Source of the DNA: JAAZNV01 sp049297375 | GTDB taxonomy: Bacteria; Patescibacteriota; WWE3; UBA101185; UBA10185 | DNA length: 7,533 bases | Reading direction: 5' to 3' | Assembly: GCA_049297375.1 (NCBI GenBank) | Contig: JBAQUF010000004.1 | Coordinates: forward strand, 1-7,533 | Part shown: in pieces, positions 1 to 4,816 of the stretch | How positions within the stretch are numbered: the first letter of the stretch is position 1 | How the letters are laid out: each line of letters starts with the position of its first letter | Position numbers and translations under genes: made by a program | The notes under the pieces: model-generated | Database searches by the model: none | The model's input: only the letters and a program-made list of their open reading frames with translations | Told to the model about the DNA's origin: nothing

Positions 1-50
1 GTTGATTATTTTGGAGTTAGAGCTATAAGGGCTAAATCAATACAAGAGAG

Positions 51-55
51 AGGAG
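51..55 (+). promoter_or_regulatory. Shine-Dalgarno for the TPR gene
   Basis: AGGAG lies 7 nt before the ATG at 63. An in-frame TAA at 33-35 rules out an upstream extension beyond a few codons, so this site fixes the start. Confidence 0.75.
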
Positions 56-62
56 AAGAGCA

Positions 63-683
63 ATGGATATTTCAGTCAAAGTTCCAAGTTACGATGAGTT
101 ACTGGATCTTGGAATTAGGGAAAGAGAAAAGGGAGATGTTAATAAAGCAATTAAGTGCTTTAAGAAAATTCTTTCTTTGTATGTTGTGCAAAGACCAAGT
201 AGAAAGATTGAAACGGAAAACCATTTAGGTTTGGCCTACTATCACAAGAAAAGTTATGAGAAAGCTAAGGAAACGTGGGAGGAAGCTAGAAAACTTGCCG
301 TTGAGACTGGCAACCTTTCTGGGCAGGCTACAGCACTTAGAAGTCTTTCAAGAAAAGAACTTTACTTAAGTGGAAGTGATTTGGTCAAAGCACTGGGATA
401 TGCAGAAGAGGCTGTTGGTATGGCAGAATCTTTAAACAGGGATGATTTAGTTTTGTTTTTGCACGATCTTTTTTCTGCTACAGAAGTTTTAGGAGAAAAG
501 GATAAACTTAAGCCTATTCTTAAAAGGGAAATTAAGGCTTTATTTAAATTTTGGAGTAAAATCCCTAAACTTGAAAGGAATGTTTGGCTTGATGGCGTGT
601 TAATGGACTATGTTATTGTCCATAACAAGATAGGTAAACCATTGCTGTATTTAGCTAGGTACCTAGCTAAATACAAGGTTTAA
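63..683 (+). CDS. TPR-repeat protein, function unknown
   Basis: This 206-aa protein is predicted to be soluble and almost entirely helical. Three tetratricopeptide-like helix pairs are visible: residues about 10-43 (YDELLDLGIREREKGDVNKA, then IKCFKKILSLY), 50-83 (ENHLGLAYYHKKSYEKAKET, then WEEARKLA) and 88-125. They show the usual small-residue and aromatic spacing (G-Y/A...A...F/W). TPR arrays mediate protein-protein contacts; no enzymatic motif, signal peptide or membrane segment is seen, so the partner is unknown. The C-terminus (about 140-206) is helical without clear repeats and ends with the repetitive YLARYLAKY. The start is supported by AGGAG 7 nt upstream. A rho-independent terminator follows the gene, so it ends its transcription unit. 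It is probably a host gene outside the phage-like element. The final codons coincide with a perfect 30-bp palindrome. Confidence 0.85.
   Translation: MDISVKVPSYDELLDLGIREREKGDVNKAIKCFKKILSLYVVQRPSRKIETENHLGLAYYHKKSYEKAKETWEEARKLAVETGNLSGQATALRSLSRKELYLSGSDLVKALGYAEEAVGMAESLNRDDLVLFLHDLFSATEVLGEKDKLKPILKREIKALFKFWSKIPKLERNVWLDGVLMDYVIVHNKIGKPLLYLARYLAKYKV
646..675. repeat. Perfect 30-bp palindrome in the 3' end of the TPR gene
   Basis: The left arm TGTATTTAGCTAGGT (646-660) is followed without spacer by its exact reverse complement (661-675), centred on GGTACC. It encodes the YLARYLAKY stretch of the TPR protein and ends 8 nt before the end of the stop codon. No T-run follows, so it is not a standard terminator. 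It could be a dimeric-protein binding site, an mRNA hairpin or a recombination site. The sequence itself is certain; the role is not. Confidence 0.9.
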
Positions 684-732
684 AAAGAAGAGAAGAACAA
701 ATAAATAACCTTCTTGTTCTAACTTAAACTAA

Positions 733-767
733 AAAAGGTCTGTACTTAATTAAAGCGCAGACCTTTT
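733..767 (+). terminator. Rho-independent terminator after the TPR gene
   Basis: AAAAGGTCTG (733-742) pairs perfectly with CAGACCTTTT (758-767), with a possible T-G pair extending it inward. The loop is AT-rich, and the 3' side continues with CTCTTTTTGTT. It lies 50 nt after the TPR stop and before the tRNA, separating the two transcripts. A weaker inverted repeat (AGAACAA 694-700 / TTGTTCT 714-720) lies just upstream and has no T-tract. Confidence 0.85.
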
Positions 768-779
768 CTCTTTTTGTTA

Positions 780-785
780 TATAAT
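780..785 (+). promoter_or_regulatory. Candidate -10 box for tRNA-Gln
   Basis: A consensus TATAAT lies 11 nt before the first base of the tRNA, which would start transcription a few bases ahead of the mature 5' end. No convincing -35 is visible; its expected place (about 757-762) overlaps the 3' arm of the preceding terminator. Confidence 0.5.
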
Positions 786-796
786 TACTTTATTGT

Positions 797-870
797 TGGG
801 GGATCGTCTAACGGTAGGACTGCGGGTTTTGGTCCCGCCTATTGGGGTTCGAATCCCTATCCCCCAGCCA
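797..870 (+). tRNA. tRNA-Gln (anticodon UUG), CCA encoded
   Basis: The cloverleaf is complete. The acceptor stem TGGGGGA (797-803) pairs with TCCCCCA (860-866), giving the U1-A72 pair typical of bacterial tRNA-Gln. G73 at 867 is followed by an encoded CCA at 868-870. The D-stem is GTC/GAC (806-808/818-820). The anticodon stem GCGGG/CCCGC (822-826/834-838) holds the loop TTTTGGT, placing the anticodon TTG at 829-831. The T-arm loop is TTCGAAT (848-854). It reads CAA and, by wobble, CAG codons. tRNA 3' ends are common integration targets for mobile elements; a serine recombinase gene lies about 700 bp downstream, but no duplicated tRNA end is visible in this window. An open frame running across the tRNA (774-992) is spurious. 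Confidence 0.97.
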
Positions 871-874
871 GTAC

Positions 875-892
875 GGGCACCCTAGGCGACCC
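875..892. other. GC-rich interrupted palindrome just after the tRNA
   Basis: GGG-CAC-CCTAGG-CGA-CCC is symmetric in 12 of 18 positions and is a sharp GC-rich patch in AT-rich surroundings, 4 bp after the encoded CCA. Large serine recombinases use short imperfect palindromes as attachment sites, so it is a candidate att half-site or junction, by inference only. The rest of the 871-1012 gap shows no convincing gene. Confidence 0.3.
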
Positions 893-975
893 ACTTCCCT
901 CAAATACGCTACAACGGCTTGATAAACTCCTTTTCAAAAGATGCTTAATTCGAACTGAAATAAGCTTGTCATGGC

Positions 976-1002
976 TTGATAGTCATCAATAAGGTGTAAA
1001 AT
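976..1002 (+). promoter_or_regulatory. Candidate promoter for the nucleotidyltransferase gene
   Basis: TTGATA (976-981) and TAAAAT (997-1002) are separated by 15 bp, shorter than the ideal 17. The predicted transcription start falls only a few bases before the ATG at 1013. No Shine-Dalgarno is present at proper spacing (AAGGTG at 991-996 is too far), so initiation may be leaderless or nearly so. Confidence 0.4.
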
Positions 1003-1012
1003 TATTCCAAAT

Positions 1013-1579
1013 ATGCCTGAAGAAATAAAAAATGAGCATCTAAAACCCGTGTTTAATGAAATTATCCCTGCAATTACATCCTTGGGAATAAAATACTGGG
1101 TTTATGGAGGTGTCGCCATTGCAGGTATTAAGGGAAAATTTGATAGAAAGAATGCTGATGTTGATATCTTTGTTCAGGAAAAGGACTTTGAAACTGTAAG
1201 TAGGATAGTGAGTGAATACGCTAATAAAAGAGAGGGTATTATTCCAGTACCAACAATCGAAAATGGTAGGCCAAAGATAGAACTTAAACCTAAAGGTAGT
1301 AGATTTGACTGGTTTTCAGCCGTTCCAGTTTATGAAGTTGGGGATAAGATTGAATTCAGGTTTAAAGAAAAGTCAAAGCTGATGGATATGGATGTTTTGA
1401 AAGAGGTCGAAAGAAAAGTAAATAATTACACTTTTATAACCCCATCTGATTATCATATAAAGGAATTATTTAAACATTATCTAAAAACAAAGAGATTAAT
1501 GGAAAAAAATAAGATAGATTCTGAAAACTTCCTAGATGCAAGTGACTTACAGGAAATATTTAAAAAAGATAGTATTTAA
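1013..1579 (+). CDS. Nucleotidyltransferase-fold protein (MNT/AbiEii-like)
   Basis: This 188-aa protein has the minimal pol-beta-type nucleotidyltransferase signature: a helix, then WVYGGVAIAG (residues 29-38, G32-G33), then ADVDIFV (48-54), with D49 and D51 as the metal-binding pair. A third acidic residue may be E90 (KIELK) or D99 (RFDWFSAVPVYE). Family members transfer an NMP to proteins, RNA or small molecules, and several act as toxins, antitoxins or antibiotic-modifying enzymes. The C-terminal third is helical and lysine-rich. No separate HEPN-type or AbiEi-type partner gene lies beside it. The gene converges on the serine recombinase gene and the two stop codons overlap by 4 bp, so neither has its own intervening terminator. 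Whether it is host DNA or cargo carried by the element is undecided. The substrate cannot be told from sequence. Confidence 0.8.
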   Translation: MPEEIKNEHLKPVFNEIIPAITSLGIKYWVYGGVAIAGIKGKFDRKNADVDIFVQEKDFETVSRIVSEYANKREGIIPVPTIENGRPKIELKPKGSRFDWFSAVPVYEVGDKIEFRFKEKSKLMDMDVLKEVERKVNNYTFITPSDYHIKELFKHYLKTKRLMEKNKIDSENFLDASDLQEIFKKDSI

Positions 1580-2862
1580 CCTAATGGCACTGAATAAATA
1601 TTCTTGTTATGGATATATAAAGGAAATCCCAGCGTCTTTATTGTCTGTTGTTTTTCCTCTACCATACCTTCGTAAAGTACGTGTTTTGCGTATTCTGTAA
1701 AAGTAAGTTTTATTGGGGTTAGTTTTTGAGTTATTAAAATGTTATCTCGAAGAATTGAATATTTTTTCATTTCTTTTTTTACTTCAGGAGAAATAATGAT
1801 AGCTTTCGGATTTTTTCTCTCAAGGAAAGTTACATAGTTTATTAGTTCTTCTACTAAAGATTCTTCTTCAATATATGGTTCTGGGCAATCATAGTCATAT
1901 TGTTTTGTACAGTGATAGTAAACGTATCTTCTCCTACTACCGTTTTGCAGGAGTTTAAACCTTTCTTCTGCAGTTATACTTGATCCACAATAAGCGCATT
2001 TAAATAGTCCTTTTAGGTCGAACTGCTTATTACCCCATTTAGATTTTGGAGGAACCGTTAATTTTTCCTGAACTCTATCGAAAATCATTTTACTTATCAC
2101 CGGTTCGTGAGCACCGTGATAGAAAATTCCACTTCCAGAGGGGTACTCAAATTCCCCGTAATAAAAGGAACTTTTAAGCATTCTGTAGATCATACTTAGT
2201 GTTAAGCATTTTCCTTTTTGGGTTCTTAACTTTGCGTCGTTATCTAACCAGAGTTTTATACTCCTTCCGCTATAACCAGCATTAGCCACCAATGTAAACA
2301 TCTCCTTAATAATTGAGAATGCATTCGGATCTGGCATTACTTTTTTAACTCCTGCATGGGAGTAGTTTAAGTAGCCAATAGGTGCTGGTGCAGGTCGCCA
2401 TCCCATCTCGCATTTTGCTCTAATACCACGTTTTACATTAATACCCCTATTGTCGTTTTCTAGTTTTGCCTGGGAGCATAAGATCATTAGCAAAAACTTC
2501 TCATTAGGATTATTCGAAAAGGATTGGGAACTTGTCCTTATATGCAAAAGTTTGCACTTGTCCATTAAATCCACTAAGGACCCTAGATCGCCCGCGTTTC
2601 TGCTCAATCTGTCGGGTGCCCAGGTCAAAATACTGTTAAAAACTCCTTGGTTTAGTTCATCTATCATCTTGAGAAATAGGGGACGGGTTCCTGAGTTTTT
2701 GGCTGAATGGCTTTCTCTTTTTATATCTACAACATTAAGTTTGTCTTTTTCTGCTAGGTCTAGCATCTCTTTGATCTGTGAATCGATTGACATGGCCTGA
2801 CGTTCGTCTGATTCCGAGCTTTTTCTTGCATATAGGCAGTATTTTAGATTTGTCTGTTCCAT
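1576..2862 (-). CDS. Large serine recombinase (phage-type integrase)
   Basis: The 428-aa protein has an N-terminal resolvase domain (about 7-145) with YARKS (11-15), where S15 is the likely nucleophile and R13 an active-site arginine. SIDSQ (25-29) and PDRLSRN (83-89), which contains the other catalytic arginines, follow. The recombinase DNA-binding domain (about 155-275) includes GWRPAPAPIGY. A zinc beta-ribbon carries C289, C292, C318 and C326. A C-terminal region (about 330-428) is mixed, with a possible short coiled coil. Such enzymes join attP and attB through a covalent serine-DNA intermediate. At 428 aa it is shorter than the usual 450-600 aa of phage integrases, mainly after the zinc ribbon. 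No Shine-Dalgarno precedes the ATG; instead the start lies in an inverted repeat. No later start would keep S15. Confidence 0.93.
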   Translation of the reverse strand: MEQTNLKYCLYARKSSESDERQAMSIDSQIKEMLDLAEKDKLNVVDIKRESHSAKNSGTRPLFLKMIDELNQGVFNSILTWAPDRLSRNAGDLGSLVDLMDKCKLLHIRTSSQSFSNNPNEKFLLMILCSQAKLENDNRGINVKRGIRAKCEMGWRPAPAPIGYLNYSHAGVKKVMPDPNAFSIIKEMFTLVANAGYSGRSIKLWLDNDAKLRTQKGKCLTLSMIYRMLKSSFYYGEFEYPSGSGIFYHGAHEPVISKMIFDRVQEKLTVPPKSKWGNKQFDLKGLFKCAYCGSSITAEERFKLLQNGSRRRYVYYHCTKQYDYDCPEPYIEEESLVEELINYVTFLERKNPKAIIISPEVKKEMKKYSILRDNILITQKLTPIKLTFTEYAKHVLYEGMVEEKQQTIKTLGFPLYIHNKNIYSVPLG

Positions 2863-2875
2863 TGCAACACAATGG
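2859..2875 (-). promoter_or_regulatory. Inverted repeat enclosing the recombinase start codon
   Basis: On the gene strand, CCATTG (2875-2870), a 5-nt spacer TGTTG, then CAATGG (2864-2859). The ATG is inside the 3' arm, so an mRNA hairpin would bury the start codon. It partly overlaps the repeated TTGCGTCATCCATT motif. A translational switch is inferred from position only; a 6-bp stem is modest. Confidence 0.4.
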
Positions 2876-2884
2876 ATGACGCAA
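2871..2884 (-). repeat. Upstream motif copy A (before the recombinase)
   Basis: TTGCGTCATCCATT on the gene strand, beginning 22 nt before the recombinase start. All 14 bases are identical to copy B at 4001-4014, and it is related to copy C at 4621-4635. It lies between a TATACT box and the start codon, so it would fall in the 5' leader or an operator. Confidence 0.7.
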
Positions 2885-2889
2885 AGAAA

Positions 2890-2895
2890 AGTATA
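2890..2895 (-). promoter_or_regulatory. Candidate -10 box for the recombinase
   Basis: TATACT on the minus strand, about 27 nt before the ATG. It predicts a short leader of about 20 nt made almost entirely of motif copy A and the start-codon inverted repeat. No clear -35 element is seen. Confidence 0.35.
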
Positions 2896-2917
2896 AGTCT
2901 AGCTACTGTTTTTGCGG

Positions 2918-2923
2918 TAAAAT
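2918..2923 (+). promoter_or_regulatory. Candidate -10 box for a leaderless transcript
   Basis: TAAAAT is followed by exactly 6 nt and then the ATG at 2930. With ordinary spacing the transcript would begin at or next to the start codon. No Shine-Dalgarno and no good -35 are present. Confidence 0.4.
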
Positions 2924-2929
2924 ACAACT

Positions 2930-3253
2930 ATGGAGGACACTAAAGATAATGAAATTGATAATATACTCAATTTCCCAGATAGGGTAAGTACTGGCAATGG
3001 GTATGCTAATGACTTAACTGCTACTACTAACGACCGTCTCGGCAGGACAATAAGAGCAGTTATTCTTTTATCTAAAACCTTTGAGACAGAAAGCAAGCAT
3101 ATAAGAGGTTCCGTGCGTGAATTGGATACTACTATTAAAAGCCTTGATAAAAAGAACTCCAAGCTGCAAATGGCAATTGTTTGGCTTGCTGTCATTACAG
3201 CTCTGGCTACCGTAGTTCAGATTGTAATTCTATTTATTAGTATGCATAAATAG
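2930..3253 (+). CDS. Small tail-anchored membrane protein, unknown function
   Basis: The 107-aa product is not a family I recognise. Residues 1-35 are polar and probably disordered. Residues about 38-78 form a likely amphipathic helix or coiled coil (TIRAVILLSKTFETESKHIR, then a K/D/E-rich run). Residues about 81-104 are a single hydrophobic segment (MAIVWLAVITALATVVQIVI and onward) ending in SMHK, so the protein should be anchored by its C-terminus with the bulk cytoplasmic. It runs opposite to its neighbours, divergent from the recombinase (67-bp gap), and a terminator stem begins 11 nt after its stop, supporting a real gene. A minus-strand frame over the same bases (2899-3195) lacks such support. 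Size and topology would suit a phage superinfection-exclusion or small regulatory protein, but nothing in the sequence proves that. Confidence 0.7.
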   Translation: MEDTKDNEIDNILNFPDRVSTGNGYANDLTATTNDRLGRTIRAVILLSKTFETESKHIRGSVRELDTTIKSLDKKNSKLQMAIVWLAVITALATVVQIVILFISMHK

Positions 3254-3263
3254 ATCAGTTATA

Positions 3264-3295
3264 GAAAAGCTCACCGTATTTCAGATGAGCTTTTC
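3264..3295. terminator. Bidirectional terminator between convergent genes
   Basis: GAAAAGCTCA (3264-3273) pairs perfectly with TGAGCTTTTC (3286-3295) around a 12-nt loop. The A/T ends give short U-runs in both directions. It sits exactly between the stop of the small membrane protein (3253) and the stop of the zinc-ribbon gene (3300). Confidence 0.75.
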
Positions 3296-3299
3296 AACC

Positions 3300-3956
3300 T
3301 TATAATCCCAAATCTATTAAACCCTCACTGCCTCCAAATAAGGATAAATCACCAACTTTAAGCTTTAAACTTTTCGCATCTGCTGGGATTTCGTAAACAT
3401 CTGCAAAGGTTAGCGGAACGTTTGGATTAATGTTACTCAGTACGTATAAGCTTTCCGCTCCTAAGTTCTTAAGGCCAAAAGATTTGCTGTATGTGGTGAA
3501 TTCTCGACCTTGATCATCAACAACCTTTAAACCTGTTACCGTCTTCATATCCTTACCCATGTTTTCAACAGTAACGTTCACAACTAAGAACTTTCCTGCC
3601 GGCTTCACAGTCCCAGAATAGTCATAAAGTTGATCTGCTTTCCAAGCTTTTAGAACCTTCCATTTGACTTCGCCAACCTGCAAGTCCTCGTTTAACTTCG
3701 CTGATTTTGTTCTATCCTCAACAGTGGTTTCTTTATCAGTTTTTGTTGTTTCGGATGTCTTATCCGAAGTAGAGCCAGATTTATTTGCTAAACGACCTGC
3801 GGGATTTAAAATAATAAGGAAAAGAAAGAAAATAACAACCGTCCAGATAATTGGGTGTTTTCCAAACCAACCTCTTTGGTCCTTCTTACAATTTGGACAA
3901 ATTCTAGCCTTTTTATCAATTTCAGTTTGACAATATTTACATTTTTTATTATCCAC
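3300..3956 (-). CDS. Zinc-ribbon, single-TM, DUF4352-like protein
   Basis: The 218-aa product begins with a zinc ribbon, C6-x2-C9 (CKYC) and C20-x2-C23 (CPNC). A transmembrane helix follows at about 34-50 (HPIIWTVVIFFLFLIIL), then a Ser/Thr/Lys-rich linker (about 55-85). A C-terminal beta-rich domain (about 87-205) contains GKFLVVNVTVENMGKDMKTV and DDQGREFTT, the pattern of DUF4352-type extracellular immunoglobulin-like domains. The ribbon should be cytoplasmic and the domain outside the cell. The start is GTG: an in-frame TGA immediately precedes it, and TAAGGGGGTG lies 7 nt upstream. The nearby ATG at 3960-3958 is out of frame and stops after three codons. Motif copy B lies 45 nt before the start. 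Such proteins are common in Gram-positive prophages and genomes; their function is unknown, and a cell-surface role in the lysogen is an inference. Confidence 0.85.
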   Translation of the reverse strand: MDNKKCKYCQTEIDKKARICPNCKKDQRGWFGKHPIIWTVVIFFLFLIILNPAGRLANKSGSTSDKTSETTKTDKETTVEDRTKSAKLNEDLQVGEVKWKVLKAWKADQLYDYSGTVKPAGKFLVVNVTVENMGKDMKTVTGLKVVDDQGREFTTYSKSFGLKNLGAESLYVLSNINPNVPLTFADVYEIPADAKSLKLKVGDLSLFGGSEGLIDLGL

Positions 3957-3963
3957 TCATAAT

Positions 3964-3973
3964 CACCCCCTTA
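3964..3973 (-). promoter_or_regulatory. Strong Shine-Dalgarno deciding a GTG start
   Basis: TAAGGGGGTG on the minus strand is nearly the full complement of the 16S 3' end, 7 nt before the GTG at 3956. It is by far the strongest ribosome site in this part of the window and settles the non-ATG start. Confidence 0.8.
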
Positions 3974-4000
3974 CTTGCACTAAAAAATATTTAACTTACA

Positions 4001-4014
4001 AATGGATGACGCAA
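4001..4014 (-). repeat. Upstream motif copy B (before the DUF4352-like gene)
   Basis: TTGCGTCATCCATT on the gene strand is identical over 14 bases to copy A and lies 45 nt before the GTG start. Its TTGCGT end could also be read as a weak -35 with AT-rich sequence (TAAATA at 3993-3988) downstream at short spacing. Confidence 0.7.
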
Positions 4015-4036
4015 TTTCAGAACGAAGTCAACAAAG

Positions 4037-4588
4037 TCAAAGACCTAATAGTTGTTTCTTTTTAAGCTCAAACTCTTCTGTCGTAATAACACCTCTGTCT
4101 TTAAGTTCAGCAAGTTTAGCTAGTTGATCTAAATTAGATTCTGTTTTTGCTGGTGAAATTAAAGACAGATTATTTTTTCTGTAATATTCTTTTCTCTCTG
4201 CTACCAATTTATTTGAAATTTCAAAAGCTTGTTTAGTTTGTAAGATACAATCACATACTTCACCATCTTCGTCTTTATATGCTACGTGGACAAACATAAC
4301 TCTATTGTCATGTGTTGATCGCATACCGGCTCCTATGAGCGCTCCCAAGGGACCTAATAGTACTAAGCCAACTGCTGCTTTACCTATAGATAGTGATTTA
4401 GTAATTTCACCCTGACTTTCTGATGTTATTTTCTGGATGTCTACCCATTTTATTAGAGCTGTTGGACTTGTAAAACGACTTAATTTAATACCTTCCGTCT
4501 CTACAGATAAAATATAATTATCTGCTGGTCTATTAATAGACGCTATCCCAGTTATATATTTAACGAAATAGTTTCCTATGTTAAACAT
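4037..4588 (-). CDS. SHOCT-domain protein with PH-like N-terminus
   Basis: The 183-aa product ends with a typical SHOCT (short C-terminal) domain at 153-183: LDQLAKLAELKDRGVITTEE, then FELKKKQLLGL. The N-terminal part (about 20-60) resembles the PH-like beta domains often joined to SHOCT (YILSVETEGIKLSRFTSPTA). A glycine- and leucine-rich hydrophobic stretch (GKAAVGLVLLGPLGALIGAG, about 69-88) may insert into or lie on a membrane. SHOCT is a small oligomerisation or regulatory module frequent in phages and bacteria, without an assigned reaction. The start has GAAAGGG 7 nt upstream, a weak to moderate ribosome site. Motif copy C lies 33 nt before the start. The stop is TGA, inside a TTGACT sequence. 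The gene is read in the same direction as terL but is separated from it by a terminator and structured region. Confidence 0.82.
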   Translation of the reverse strand: MFNIGNYFVKYITGIASINRPADNYILSVETEGIKLSRFTSPTALIKWVDIQKITSESQGEITKSLSIGKAAVGLVLLGPLGALIGAGMRSTHDNRVMFVHVAYKDEDGEVCDCILQTKQAFEISNKLVAERKEYYRKNNLSLISPAKTESNLDQLAKLAELKDRGVITTEEFELKKKQLLGL

Positions 4589-4620
4589 TTATAAACCCTT
4601 TCTATTAAACAATTACTATT

Positions 4621-4635
4621 ATGGATTGATGACGC
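4621..4635 (-). repeat. Upstream motif copy C (before the SHOCT gene)
   Basis: GCGTCATCAATCCAT on the gene strand matches copies A and B (GCGTCATCCAT) except for a 4-bp insertion that looks like a local duplication. It lies 33 nt before the SHOCT start. Confidence 0.5.
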
Positions 4636-4689
4636 TACAAAGGGATTTTTGCAAGGTTTATAATTTTTTATTCTTATATTTAGACGCAT

Positions 4690-4755
4690 AAAAAGGGACT
4701 ACCCTTGTAGTATCTCAGCGGCGAAGCCTCGAACCCGAGAGGGTAGCCCCTTTTT
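4690..4755 (-). terminator. Terminator ending the terminase transcript
   Basis: Minus-strand AAAAAGGGGCTACCC (4755-4741) pairs with GGGTAGTCCCTTTTT (4704-4690), 15 bp including one G-U, ending in a U-run. The loop is long (36 nt) and contains the 3' arms of P1 and P3 of the structured element, so termination may depend on which fold forms. The A-tract would give some plus-strand terminator activity too. Confidence 0.65.
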
Positions 4756-4800
4756 GGGTTCGAATATATTTCCGTTTCCGGAAGTTTTCGCCGCTGAGAT
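4690..4800 (-). ncRNA. Candidate structured RNA downstream of terL
   Basis: Read on the minus strand, four helices are possible. P1 is ATCTCAGCGGCGAA (4800-4787) with its exact complement at 4725-4712, 14 bp. P2 is TTCCG (4783-4779) with CGGAA (4774-4770), closed by a GAAA tetraloop. P3 is TCGAACCC (4763-4756) with GGGTTCGA (4736-4729), 8 bp. P4 joins the P3 loop (4755-4741) to the 3' tail (4704-4690), 15 positions. P1, P2 and P3 make a three-way junction with linkers of 3, 6 and 3 nt; P4 crosses P1 and P3, so it is either a pseudoknot or an alternative fold. Two facts favour the minus strand: the P2 loop is GNRA only there, and the single mismatch in P4 is a G-U wobble there but A-C on the plus strand. 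The core does not match the hammerhead CUGAUGA. I do not recognise the family. It could be a small RNA or the 3' end of the terminase mRNA. Confidence 0.55.
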
Positions 4801-4816
4801 TTAATTTTCTAATATG

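Noticed and set aside
1..62. Possible tail of an upstream gene
   Set aside because: All three plus frames are compatible with a gene end or none: stops at 3-5 and 26-28 in two frames, the third open into the TPR gene. Too short to decide.
774..992. Open frame of 72 codons on the plus strand
   Set aside because: It reads straight through the tRNA-Gln gene; peptides of this kind (SSNGRTAGFGP) are the usual false translation of this tRNA.
2450..2800. Plus-strand frame of 116 codons
   Set aside because: It lies wholly antisense inside the resolvase domain of the recombinase, whose catalytic motifs are intact; no ribosome site or family likeness.
2899..3195. Minus-strand frame of 98 codons opposite the small membrane protein
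   Set aside because: It has no ribosome site and would run toward the recombinase promoter; the plus-strand gene has a promoter-like box, a sensible topology and a terminator right after its stop.
3664..3930. Plus-strand frame of 88 codons
   Set aside because: Antisense shadow of the zinc-ribbon/TM gene.
4690..4800. Hammerhead or HDV-like ribozyme near the terminase
   Set aside because: The hammerhead CUGAUGA core is absent and helix order does not fit the HDV nested pseudoknot.
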